DNA of 60,854 nucleotides, from contig JBAOKB010000116.1 of NCBI GenBank assembly GCA_037044905.1, forward strand, positions 1-60,854, written 5' to 3'. A program made the translations under genes and the position numbers. The notes under the pieces were generated by a model. The model was not told the DNA's origin. It saw only the letters and a list, made by a program, of their open reading frames with translations, and did not search any database. The stretch's first letter is position 1. Each line of letters begins with the position of its first letter. This document shows, one piece after another, positions 41,600-52,099 of this stretch. This DNA comes from Hortaea werneckii. Lineage: Eukaryota > Ascomycota > Dothideomycetes > Mycosphaerellales > Teratosphaeriaceae.

Positions 41600-42925
41600 T
41601 CACTTCTTCTCCTCCACCTCCCTCGCAAACCCGACCAAAAACGCCGCCAGCTTCTCCACCGCCGCGACCGGCACCGCATTGTAATTACTGACCCGCATAC
41701 CACCCACACTCCTATGGCCCTTGAGCCCCAACAGTCCCTGCGCCTCCGCCTTCTTCAAAAATTCCTTCTCCACCCCTTCATCCCCGCCCCGCACCCGGAA
41801 ACACAGATTCATGCGCGACCGCACCGCGGTGTCCGGCACGACGTGGTAGGTCTCCGGATGCGAGTCCAGCGCCGAGTAGAGCAGGGAGGCTTTCTGGTTG
41901 GACTCGGACTCCTGGGCGGTAATGCGGGGGGATTTGTCGGCGGGGGATTGGTCCAGTAGGCGCTGCATGACTTGTCCTGCGATCCAGACGTCGAAGATGG
42001 GAAGGGTGTTGTACAGGGAGTTGTTCTTGCTGATGGTGGGCCAGTCGAGCACGATGGGGCCATTGGGGAGGCCGAGCTTGCGGAGTAAAGTGGGTTCGGC
42101 CATGGAGGCGTGAGGCGGGAGGATGGCGTTGGAGATGATGGCCAGCGTGATTCCCGTCGTGCCGACGTTCTTTTGTGCGCCGCCGAAGATGGCGGCGTGG
42201 GCGCGGATGTTGATGGGGCGGGAGAGGAAGTTGGAGGACATGTCGGCTACGAGGTTGGGGAAGTTGCCGGAGCCCGGGAGGGAGGGGAATTCGACGCCGT
42301 CGACGGTTTCGTTGTCGCAGTAGTAGGTGAGGGCGACGTTCTCGGCATGTTTGGTGGGTGTCCAGTCGTCTTGCTTGGGGATAGTGCCGAATTTGCCGTT
42401 GGAACGGGCTTTGCGGCTATCGGTGACGATGTTGACGTGCTCGCTGCCAACCAGGCGTGCGGCTTCCTGGCTTGCTTTCAGACTCCAGGATCCCGTGACG
42501 AGGTAGTCGAGCTTCATCTTCTCTGCCTCCTGGTCGAGACCCTGCTGCTTCTCTTTGGCCAGCTTCCCAAGCCATGCGGAGACCATGTGGTAGACTACGG
42601 CACTGAACTCTCCGCTGCCGCCGCCCTGCAGGAAGAGGATCTGGTAGCCATCCGGTCCATCGCTTTCGGGGATGTCGAGGAGCTTGCGGAGGCAGGATTG
42701 GGTGTGTGCGAGGATGGCATTGGCTTCGGAGGAGCGGTGGGAGAGCTCGGTCAGACCAATGCCGGTGTTGTTGTAGTTGAGCAGGACTTTGGAGGCAGAT
42801 TCAAGGACGGGGGTGGGAAGCGGGGCAGGGCCGGCGCCAAAGTAGTGGACGTCTTCTCGGTTGACCATTTTGGGCACAGATGAAGAGCGGAAGGGAGCTG
42901 TGATTGTTTGGAACAGAGAGGACAT
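41600..42925 (-). CDS. SER1: Phosphoserine aminotransferase (441 aa)
   Basis: A single exon from the ATG at 42925. After about 20 residues that could be disordered or a weak presequence comes HYFGAGPAPLPTPVLESA, then GIGLTELSHRSSEANAIL and ILFLQGGGSGEFSAV. The PLP-lysine motif is FGGAQKNVGTTG, with Lys about residue 252. The end has RSVGGMRVSNYNAVPVAAVE. These are signature segments of class V aminotransferases of the SerC/Ser1 type. It converts 3-phosphohydroxypyruvate and glutamate to phosphoserine and 2-oxoglutarate, the second step of serine synthesis, in the cytosol. Length is slightly above the bacterial 360, as usual for fungi. It diverges from LYS4 over 383 bp, which suggests common amino-acid control. 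Confidence 0.94.
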   Translation of the reverse strand: MSSLFQTITAPFRSSSVPKMVNREDVHYFGAGPAPLPTPVLESASKVLLNYNNTGIGLTELSHRSSEANAILAHTQSCLRKLLDIPESDGPDGYQILFLQGGGSGEFSAVVYHMVSAWLGKLAKEKQQGLDQEAEKMKLDYLVTGSWSLKASQEAARLVGSEHVNIVTDSRKARSNGKFGTIPKQDDWTPTKHAENVALTYYCDNETVDGVEFPSLPGSGNFPNLVADMSSNFLSRPINIRAHAAIFGGAQKNVGTTGITLAIISNAILPPHASMAEPTLLRKLGLPNGPIVLDWPTISKNNSLYNTLPIFDVWIAGQVMQRLLDQSPADKSPRITAQESESNQKASLLYSALDSHPETYHVVPDTAVRSRMNLCFRVRGGDEGVEKEFLKKAEAQGLLGLKGHRSVGGMRVSNYNAVPVAAVEKLAAFLVGFAREVEEKK

Positions 42926-43308
42926 GCGGTGAAGGAAAGAACTGGAGTGTAAGAATTAAAGGTTAATTTATCTTTTTTGATATGAGATGGAGGGGGATGA
43001 GTCGATGGAGGGGCATGCTGCATGCATTTCTGCCGCCGACCTGAACGAACCGTTTCGGCTACGGCCGCACTCTAAAGCAGCACAGGCACAGGACTTTACA
43101 TAGTACCTAGTTTCCTGGGGAAGAGCCGACATCGGGAGAAAGTTTCATGGCCGATTGAATAATCGCGACACTCGCCATTGGTTGGACGAGATATTCATTC
43201 TTGTATTGATTGAGCCATCATCTCGAGCAGCGTCAAAGGAGGATCACCAAGACTTTTGTCCGACGTATATGATAGAGAAGAGATAGACGCGCCCCCTGCG
43301 CCTGAACC
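42926..43308. promoter_or_regulatory. Shared divergent promoter of SER1 and LYS4
   Basis: 383 bp separate the two start codons. It contains ATGAGTC at 42997-43003, one base short of the Gcn4/CpcA core TGA(C/G)TCA. Shared general (cross-pathway) amino-acid control of both genes is therefore plausible; it is an inference from one motif and the gene pair. Confidence 0.5.
42997..43003. promoter_or_regulatory. Candidate Gcn4/CpcA site (ATGAGTC)
   Basis: ATGAGTCGA against the consensus ATGAGTCAT. It lies about 70 bp upstream of the SER1 start codon and about 305 bp upstream of LYS4. Confidence 0.4.
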
Positions 43309-45867
43309 ATGGCCGCCCTCCGCTCCGGCCGCAGTCTCCAGAGACTCCTCCGCTCCCCAGCAGCTCTCCGCCCAGCTCGCGCATTCCCGCGAGCCACTCT
43401 CCCGGCCAGCACACACCTTCACCATCGCCCGCGGTACCTCAGCACCTCCCTCCGAAGATGCCAAGCCGAGACGCTCGACGCCTTCCCCTCCCAGCTCGCC
43501 TCTACTCCCCCCGAGCTCCTTTCCCGAGAAGAGCCTCCGCCCACCACTCCGCAGACTTTGACCGAGAAGATCGTGCAGCGCTACAGCCATGGCCTGCCGG
43601 ACGGGAAGGTGGTCAAGTCGGGCGACTATGTCACTCTCGCACCGCATCACTGCATGACCCACGACAACTCCTGGCCTGTTGCGACTAAGTTCATGTCCAT
43701 TGGCGCCTCGAAGATCCACAACTCCAATCAGATTGTTATGACGCTTGATCACGATGTCCAGAATAAGACGGAGAAGAATTTGAAGAAGTACAGCCAGATC
43801 GAGGAATTTGCCAAGAACCAGGGCGTCGACTTCTATCCCGCCGGCAGGGGTATTGGACACCAGATCATGGTGGAGGAAGGCTATGCCTGGCCAGGTACCA
43901 TGGCAGTCGCCAGTGATAGCCACAGCAACATGTACGGTGGTGTAGCTTGCTTAGGTACGCCGGTAGTACGGACAGATGCAGCTTCTATCTGGGCGACAGG
44001 ACGAACATGGTGGCAGATCCCGCCCATTGCCCGCGTCAACTTTACTGGGATTCTGCCCGAAGGTGTGACTGGTAAGGATGTGATTGTGGCCCTGTGTGGA
44101 TTGTTCAACAACGACGAGGTCTTGAACCACGCGATCGAGTTTACTGGCGACACGACCACGATGCGCTCATTGCCAGTGGATGACCGACTGGCTATCGCCA
44201 ACATGACGACCGAGTGGGGTGCCCTGTCTGGGCTCTTCCCCATCGACGACGTGCTGAGAGGCTGGCTACGGTACAAGGCCACAGAAGCCAGCATGTACAC
44301 GTCGCCCTCCGAAACCGCAAGCAATACAACCCAGCGCTTTAACCATGAACGGCTGGATGAGCTTTTCGGCAACCCCTTGACGGCCGACAAAGGTGCCAAG
44401 TACGCCAAAGAGCTCTACCTAGATCTTTCAACCCTCTCTCCTTATGTCTCCGGCCCCAACAGCGTCAAAGTTGCCACTCCACTCGCAGAGCTCGAACAGC
44501 AGAACATCAAAGTCGACAAGGCCTATCTAGTCTCCTGCACCAACAGCCGTCGGACTGATATCGCCGCCGCCGCCAAGGTCTTCAAGGATGCTGCCGCTGC
44601 ACACCCTGAAGGCAAGATCCCACGGATCGCTGACGGCGTCAAGTTCTACATTGCCGCTGCTTCTCTTCCAGAACAGCAAGCTGCTGAGGAACAGGGTGAC
44701 TGGCAAGCCTTGCTTGAAGCTGGCGCTGAGCCGCTTCCCTCCGGCTGCGGTCCCTGTATCGGCCTTGGTACTGGGCTTCTTGAGCCTGGCGAGGTGGGCA
44801 TTTCCGCTTCGAACAGGAACTTCAAGGGCAGAATGGGAAGCACAGATGCTAAGGCTTACCTAGGAAGTCCCGAGGTCGTAGCTGCTTCTGCTTTGCAAGG
44901 AAAGTTGGCGGGACCGGGATGGTATCAGACTCCTGAGGGCTGGACAGGAGTTAACAAGGGAGAAGGAGACGGAATCCCGGAGGAGGAGAGGATGATCACC
45001 ATTGAGGACGCATTGGACAAGCTCGTCAAAGAGGCCGAAGCGGCTGTAAAGGAAGGCGAAGACCGACTCACTGCCGGCTCGGGCGAGAGCGGCGGGGTAT
45101 CAACCGCACTACCTCTGAAATCCAGCGAAAAGTCCTCCGACGAACCCTCAAGTACCACTCTGACCGACATCCTTCCCGGCTTCCCCGAAAAAGTCTCCGG
45201 CGAGATCGTCTGGTGCAACGCCGACAACGTCAACACCGACGCCATCTACCCAGGCAAATACACCTACGACGACGCCTTCTCCTCAGACCCAGCCAAAATG
45301 GCCTCGGTAACCATGGAGAACTACGACCCGACCTTCCCCCAGATCGCCCGCGCCGGCGACATCCTCGTCAGCGGGTTCAACTTCGGCTGCGGCAGCTCAC
45401 GCGAGCAGGCCGCCACAGCCCTCCTTGCGAAGAAGATCCCCCTCGTCGTCGCCGGCAGCTTCGGGAACATCTTCGGCCGCAACGCGATCAACAACGCGCT
45501 GATGGGGGTCGAAGTGCCCAAACTGATCCAACGTCTCCGCGCCGCCTTCTCCCCCTCTGCTACCACTAGCGCTGCCGCCACGGGCCAAGCAGGCAAATCC
45601 CCCATCACCGAACCCGCCCTCAACGCCGAGAGTCTCGACTCGCCCAAACCGGCGCCCCAGCAGCAACCTTCGCCTCAGCAGCAACAGCTGACCATCCGCA
45701 CCGGCTGGACCTTCACCTGGGACGTCCGACGCTCCGAAGTCATCGTCCGCGAGGGCGAAGGCGGCGAAGAATGGCGCCAGAGCGTCGGCGAGCTGCCCCC
45801 GAATGTCCAGGAGATCATTGCCAAGGGCGGGCTGGAGAAGTGGGTTAGGGGGCAGATTGGGATGTAA
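43309..45867 (+). CDS. LYS4: Homoaconitase, mitochondrial (852 aa)
   Basis: A single exon. The first 50 residues (MAALRSGRSLQRLLRSP, HHRPRYLSTSLRR) form an arginine-rich mitochondrial presequence. Aconitase-type sequence follows: HHCMTHDNSWPVATKF, VASDSHSNMYGGVACLGTPV, and iron-sulphur ligands at Cys410 (SCTNSRR), Cys480 and Cys483 (CGPCIG). The swivel domain has NTDAIYPGKYTYDD and FGCGSSREQAATALL. The NTDAIYPGKYTY wording is typical of homoaconitase rather than aconitase. It interconverts homocitrate/cis-homoaconitate and homoisocitrate in the aminoadipate pathway of lysine synthesis, which is specific to fungi. Two low-complexity insertions (about residues 585-625 and a Gln/Pro/Ala-rich one near 748-795) make it longer than the usual 700-780. 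Confidence 0.95.
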   Translation: MAALRSGRSLQRLLRSPAALRPARAFPRATLPASTHLHHRPRYLSTSLRRCQAETLDAFPSQLASTPPELLSREEPPPTTPQTLTEKIVQRYSHGLPDGKVVKSGDYVTLAPHHCMTHDNSWPVATKFMSIGASKIHNSNQIVMTLDHDVQNKTEKNLKKYSQIEEFAKNQGVDFYPAGRGIGHQIMVEEGYAWPGTMAVASDSHSNMYGGVACLGTPVVRTDAASIWATGRTWWQIPPIARVNFTGILPEGVTGKDVIVALCGLFNNDEVLNHAIEFTGDTTTMRSLPVDDRLAIANMTTEWGALSGLFPIDDVLRGWLRYKATEASMYTSPSETASNTTQRFNHERLDELFGNPLTADKGAKYAKELYLDLSTLSPYVSGPNSVKVATPLAELEQQNIKVDKAYLVSCTNSRRTDIAAAAKVFKDAAAAHPEGKIPRIADGVKFYIAAASLPEQQAAEEQGDWQALLEAGAEPLPSGCGPCIGLGTGLLEPGEVGISASNRNFKGRMGSTDAKAYLGSPEVVAASALQGKLAGPGWYQTPEGWTGVNKGEGDGIPEEERMITIEDALDKLVKEAEAAVKEGEDRLTAGSGESGGVSTALPLKSSEKSSDEPSSTTLTDILPGFPEKVSGEIVWCNADNVNTDAIYPGKYTYDDAFSSDPAKMASVTMENYDPTFPQIARAGDILVSGFNFGCGSSREQAATALLAKKIPLVVAGSFGNIFGRNAINNALMGVEVPKLIQRLRAAFSPSATTSAAATGQAGKSPITEPALNAESLDSPKPAPQQQPSPQQQQLTIRTGWTFTWDVRRSEVIVREGEGGEEWRQSVGELPPNVQEIIAKGGLEKWVRGQIGM

Positions 45868-46462
45868 GGATTTGATCTCTGGCTTGTGGTTTTTTTTTTT
45901 TTTTTTTGCCTTTCTTTACCTATTTGTTTTTTCTTCCTCCAAAATTTTTGTTACTAGGATGAAGTGGGGGAGATTGGATAGGAAAAGGAACAGTTCTGCC
46001 TCCTTTTTTTTTCCCACCCAGCCCTTCCTTGCCCCTGGGTAGTCGGGGAGCTAATTGCATAGCGTGATGGCGTATCGGCGTTTGTTCACCCTTTTGCAAT
46101 TGTCAAGACGTGCTCCTGAAAGAACGGGGCTGGGGCAAAGGGGAGTTTATGTATATATAGACATCCACCATTCAAAAGTAACACACACTCTCCTTTTTTT
46201 TTCTTCTTTTTCTTTTCTATTGCTTGCTAAACTCCAGTCCCTTCATCTCAAAGACCTCGTCTAATTATTGGCCCCTCCGTCCGCTTGAAACCTGTTTTCC
46301 TGCCTTCTTACAATAAACAACATGTCTCTGGAAGCACGGGCGAAGAGGAAGAACAGGGAGGGCGGGTCAAGTTTTGTCGTCCTCACGTAGAAGTTCTTTT
46401 TGCTCTGTAGCATGACCAGGAAAAAAGGGTGGGGTGAAAACTTTATGATTTCTCTAAAGTAT
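45868..46462. other. Intergenic, convergent 3' ends
   Basis: Between LYS4 (+) and the wall-protein gene (-). T-rich stretches at about 45889-45907 and 46195-46215 fit 3' UTRs. No gene seen. Confidence 0.5.
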
Positions 46463-49400
46463 CTACACAAGAAGCAACAACAAGCCAAGTATATACAGCC
46501 CAAACGACGGGTCAGCAGAGATGCTCACTCCAGCGCCACGAACGCTTTGCGTCGAGCTGGCCGCTGTCGCGGTGGGTTCGGATTCACTTGGCACTTTTGA
46601 GGTCATTTCCTCCTCAGCGTCAGGCTCAGCACGAGTCCCAGATGTAGTAGAAGCTGCGACGCTTTCCTGGCTGGCGAGCGCGGGCAATCGGACTGTAGTC
46701 GTCATGCTCGAATCCTGCAATACTAGCCTTCCATCGCTAGCAGCTGTGAGAACGTTACCAGAGAGTGTCAGGGCAGGGCCGTCTTGGAATAGCGTCGTGT
46801 CTCCGATTGAGACCCCCTGTGAGCCGTCGTTTACCGAGAGCGGTGCAGCGGTCCATGTCTGTCCACCGGCTTTTATCATGGTTTGGTGGGAAGGTGGAGG
46901 AGATGATTTGCTGGTGGCAAGCACAGTGCTGGTTTGGTCTCCGTCGGCTATTACCAAGCCCTCTTGACCAAGTGTCAGTGCGATTCCATCATCAGCTGTA
47001 TACGCTGTACCGCCGACTTGTAGCGTCTGGGTTTCATCGATGACTACAGCGGTCGGAGCAAGTCTAGTCGCGGTAATGGTACTGCTTGCAATCGTCAAAG
47101 TAGCAACTTCAGGACTGACACTTGACGTTGGACGAACGGCACCAGTAAAGGGCAAGAGCTTGGTTTCCGAGCCACTTGCTACAGCGAGGCCTGACGGGAC
47201 CAGACTCAGCTCTTGTCCTTCCATTGAAAGCGCAGAGCCACCGACGGATAGCGTTGTACCATCGACAACCGCTAGTTCGGTACTCTCTGGTCTGTACACC
47301 GTCATACTTCCTATCGTGAAAGTCTCGCGAACATCCTGATCCTCTTCAAGGTTTTTAGAAGGGTTAGGCATTGGGTCGAAAGTGTACGTGCTCGTCGAGC
47401 CTGCATGAACCACTTCAATACCGCTTGAGCCATAGCTGATCGTCCGCTGGTCGAATGATACTTGGGCTCCTGGTTGTACTGTGCTAGTGCCCACTATTAT
47501 GGCTCCCCCTGGTGTTGGTTCGAGAATGGTGAGGGAGGTCGAGCCAAGATTCAGCACTGTAGATTGTGTCGTGGACGTCTCCATCGGGAGAGACGAGGTC
47601 ACTACTACAGGCAGGGCAGTACTTGTCTCAGTCGACAAGTACGATTCATATGCGGCAGACAGGACTGAGAGTGCGTTGCCGGGTTGAGACGTGCCTAACA
47701 CAGTCTCTGAGCTTTGGGCCGTTTCGCTGTCAGTGTCGGTCTCAGCACTCGGGCTCGTCGGATCGGACTCGTGTGTCGGTAGACTGGCTGAGGTAGTGGC
47801 AGCTGTGGGATCCTCGTTCCAGCTCCCAGGTTGTGCACTGCTGACTACAGCAGGAAGGGGAGCATCGCTTGTGTGAGAGGCATGAAGATTCAACAGCGAC
47901 GAAGGAGTCTCTGCAACAAGTTCTTCTGCAGACGTTGTGGGTGATGCCTCGGTTTGCTCTGATTCAAGCTGGCCGATCGCAGATCTGGACTCTTGGTCAT
48001 GATTTTGTGAAGATCCTTTGGCGCTCGAAGAGCTCGGCAAGGCTTCGCTGGACGCAGCTCCCCATTTTGTGTTGAATAATAGAGCGTGATCTTCCGTTCT
48101 CGTAGCGTAAGGCGTGGGAGATACAAGCGTGCTTGCTGCCTCTGCTGGGGTGCTTAGACTAGGCTGAGCTTCAGTCGGATATGCAGGAGCCTTCAGCGTT
48201 TTTGCGGCAGTCAGTGCCTTCGGCCTAGGATTTACATAGTCAGCCTTTGCTTGTTACAGAGAGAGTCGGCCTTGTGCAACGTACGGGTCATAGACCCCGA
48301 GTAGATAAGGTTCACATGAGCTCCAAGCAGGATCCAAGTTATAAAGCTGCGAGGGCAGAGACAATTGTGGCTTGTGATCTCCATTGAAGATGGTACCGCA
48401 TTCCAGATCTCCTCCATAAGTACACGCCCAAGCTGGATTCAAGAAATACTCTCGTGGCGACGGCGCTGTTAGACCCGCAAAATCCATTAGAAAAGGCTCC
48501 CCAAGTCTTCCACTGTGTGATCCTGTCGTGTGATCATAGCTTCCAGAGATCAAATCCTCGTTTCGGCTCCCGTACGCGGTCAGCGAATGTAGGTATTGTG
48601 GCCAATCGCTCACTATTAAGCGAATGGTAGAGACATCCTGAGGGTCCATTGGTAAAATGTAGTTGCTGTAAGTGTCGCCGATCTGGCTCTGAAGAACTAT
48701 ATCGGAGACCCCTCCAAAGTCCTCAAAGACCCATTTTGCCGCTTCGCTCCATGCAGTGAGGACGTCAAATGAAACGTAAACAGACGGTGAAGTCATTGTC
48801 AGAGTAGTATTACGAATCACAGTGATAGCTTCCTTCACCATCTTGGGTGCTGCAGTGATGGGACTGGAAACAGTACTTGGCTCTGGGGGCCAGTAGAATA
48901 GCTCGACGTTGCCACCCCAGAACGAACAAGGTGCTTTCACCTGTCAGCAGCAGCTCTGTGCAAAAATACTGCGGGGATCTTACTTACGACCAATTATTGA
49001 AGTCCCATCGCCTTCGCTGTCCAAAGGAAAGAGCGGCCTTGCACACCGCGGGGAGTTTGTTGGTGCAGGGCTGACTGGAGGAAGGTCGTCAACATATAAT
49101 GTGAGCCCCATACTCTCCATGTAGTCGCTGTACATGTCAATACAGATTTCATGATTGATCCAACAGTCAGGCCTCGAAAATGTTTTGTTGATTGCAGTAC
49201 TGTACGCATATGTTGAAGTCGTCCATGTTACGCCAGTGGAGGTCAAAGTTCCATGGGCGACAGGGATGCCTTCAACAGTAGTATACACGTCTGCAAGGCC
49301 CACTGGAACGCTCCAGCTCTGACTCTCGTAGGTCGTTGAGTAAGATAGTGCAGCTTCAGCTTCTTCGTAAGCTACTGAGCTCCGTTGGCAGGCATACGCT

Positions 49401-49777
49401 TCTGATGTAATATTCTTCGACAGCGACGCATTAGTTTGTTCTGTCGAACGACCAATGGAAGCAACGGTTTTGGTTCCAAATTCTGAAGTGGAATTGGCAT
49501 ATGGTGCATTATTCAAGATCCCCGTGCTCCTCTGCCTCTTCCGACCGTCGTGTGTCGGGTAAGGATTGATTGCAGCACTCCTTTCGCTCTGCGCGGCCGG
49601 TCGAATCCTTGCAGCGCTAGACGTTGCAACGGTACTTGAGTCAGATCTTGCTGATGTGAAATTCCACTCCTCAGAGCATGAAAGACTTGACCCTGAGCAC
49701 AGTGACGCTGGGACAAATTTTGCTGATGTTATTGCTAAGCTGGAGGTAATAAGGTAACCCAAATGCAGAGATACCAT
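46463..49777 (-). CDS. Large secreted, probably GPI-anchored wall protein (1066 aa, 3 exons)
   Basis: Exons: 49777-48988, 48933-48285, 48224-46463. Joins are in phases 1 and 2; the first acceptor (GAAAG) is the less certain, a CAG seven bases earlier being out of frame. The N-terminus MVSLHLGYLITSSLAITSA is a signal peptide. Next comes a region with scattered Cys and NxS/T sites (CWINHEICIDMYSDYM; CSFWGGNVELFYWPP; WACTYGGDLECGTIF). The C-terminal 590 residues are Ser/Thr-rich with imperfect beta-type repeats, such as GGTAYTADDGIALTLGQEGL and GGSALSMEGQELSLVPSGL. The end, GVSISADPSFGLYILGLLLLL, is a small-residue site plus hydrophobic tail, as for GPI attachment. I recognise the general wall-protein layout but no named family. 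Likely a cell-wall or surface protein (inference). Confidence 0.72.
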
Positions 49778-52099
49778 CGCATCACAGACTTGTGTGCAGA
49801 CTGCGAGCGTAATCGAGTGTTAGGAAGACCACGCTGTCACGGAAGAGGTGGGAAAAAGTGTCGAGTACTCTTTGAGAGCGCCTTCTCTCAACACATATTT
49901 TTACAAAATGGTGTCCAAAATCGGAACCCATCTTTATTTGTCTAGCCGCCGTCGACTTCAACGATGCAGTGGGATGCAATGATGCTTCTTGCGTGGTATA
50001 ACTTTGGAGAGGTGTTGTTATTTCAACCAATCATGTGCGCGCATTTGCTGTCTGTGCGTATTTAACCGAACCTCGAAGCGCCTCATCAGCTCTCCGGTCT
50101 CGCGCTGGGGTAGGTTTTCGCAGCGCCAAGATCATTAACCGCTCAGTCGCGCAGCGATTGTGATTAAGAAAGAATGATCGACCAATTGTGTTGGCATCCT
50201 TTTCGCAGGGAATATAAATGCATGCATGGCGAATTCGTTCGAATGCTAGATGGTGACAGGTGTGAACATTAAAAGCTCCACAAAGACGGCAAACACTCTA
50301 CGGGATCGGATGCAATCCTGGCATTGCAGCAGAGCGAAGGCTGGTTTTTGTACCAACAGACGCTTCTTGCGAAGGAGCTACTTGATATGCAAGACCAAGT
50401 GAGTTCGATGGGCTGCACAATTCGCATTGGTCTGCCAAATCGCAGTGCTGTCGGGTAATGGACTTCGTACAGTCTCAAGAGCGGTGATGTAGGCGTGGAA
50501 AGTTTCCAAAGATCAGTAGGAGAACGGGTGGGAGAGTAACAGATGTGTCAGCCAGCAGCCTTCCTAATACACCAAGGGACGCGAGCAAAGGTCGAAACCC
50601 AATCTTTTGCTGCGTGTCTACAAGCAGCTCACTCGCTCCCTCGGAAGAGCAAGATTGACGTGGCTCGTCGGTGGAGTCATCTTCGTGATGAAATGGTGCT
50701 ATGCAGGTAATCCAACGTTTGCAATCCAGGGTAAATGTTGGTGTGAGGTCTGTAAGGTCAGGGAAGTCTTCGTCAAAGCGCATTGATGCGATGACACCGA
50801 AATGCCGAGTGAGTATGAGCAGGTTTGCGGCGCAGGTAGCGCAGGCGCGTATATGAGAGCTTATAGACTCTTCAAGAGCTCGCCATGAGCCCGTGTTGCG
50901 CTCTCTGCTGTCTCCCTCTCTTTTTGCTCTCTTCTTGCCCGGCTCCTGCCCAAAAAAAAATGTTGATTATTCTAGATTGGCTCTAAATCCAATACAGTCA
51001 AGCATGACGACGGTCTTCGACGACAGCTCAAGCTGCATCCAGACCTAAACAGCCTAAGGTCCTGGCACGGATTGCACCATCAGCGCCGCTTCGCAAGCCA
51101 ATTCCTCGAGCGTCGACCAGCTGTAAGGTGCCATAATCCTTATAATGCATTGTGTGGGATATTGCATGGGATATTGCATGATGAGGATATTAACTGGCCC
51201 CCTCGACAGCGCGGTTGCACAGCAGCATGGCGAAGAGCGTACTGAAACGCCAAGCACTTGCGAAAGCCCGGATGCACGTGGCACACATCTTTAGCCGAAT
51301 GATGATGGAACTTCGGAGCCCGGGCCTCTGAGCCTCTATCCCTCCAGTGTTTCACGCCGGCTTCTTCGATTGGCACCCGAGCTGGACCCAGCACTCTATT
51401 CGAGAGTGAAGTAGCCTTGGCAATGTCAATCTGGGACATACTCCGTGTAACATGTGACCCAAGCGAACAACGCAGCGACACCATCTTGATCTTGATGGGG
51501 AAGGTGTCAATTTGCGAACGCACCATTGTGCAGAAAGAATGAGGGGCAATATGGTTGTATGCACCGGTAGTCATGAAGATGGAGGAGACAAGCCGGATGC
51601 GGCATGTACAACAACTGTGTATCCGTCATGTGTATGGGCCAATACCAGCCGCAATTCAGTCTCTGGCCGCCGAGATTCCAGTCTGGCCGAGGACCCATGC
51701 AGAAGATCTAGCGCCAAGGGGCTATTGAACGTTTGGAATTGTTCCATATTGAAGACATGCGGCTTCTGTAGCTCGCGTAGAAGAATCTACACACCGATGA
51801 ATGGACCTGTGCAGTCCTGCAATAAGTGCAGTGGATGGAAAGGCTTAATATACACGGCAAAATCGCGCTTGGCGACGACCGCCAGTCCCGTTCTCAGCGA
51901 ATATATCAAGCCCATGGATTCCACCAGATGAGATGCTTTCTCGTTCTCCATCATCAACAGTGCAAGCCACTTCCTTCTCCCCCAACTTCAGCCATTCGCT
52001 ACACATACCGCTGAGCGGTTTCTCTATCCAATTCTTCTCGCACCAACTTTACCACAGAAGACGCACTTTCGTCCAATTTTTCAAAAGACTTCAGAAAAA
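49778..52099. other. Divergent intergenic region, 2.3 kb
   Basis: Between the wall-protein gene (-) and the LPMO gene (+), two genes for secreted products. The only frame with some protein character is a 102-codon minus-strand ORF at 50475-50783 (MRFDEDFPDLTDLTPTFTLD); no family and no clear splice partner. No tRNA or repeat seen. Confidence 0.45.

Noticed and set aside
42110..42883. A 257-codon plus-strand frame antisense to SER1
   Set aside because: Gly/Val/Asp-rich shadow of a well-supported aminotransferase on the other strand.
50475..50783. A 102-codon minus-strand ORF (MRFDEDFPDLTD...)
   Set aside because: Some protein-like character, but no family, no splice partner and no supporting context; recorded only as a possibility in the intergenic entry.
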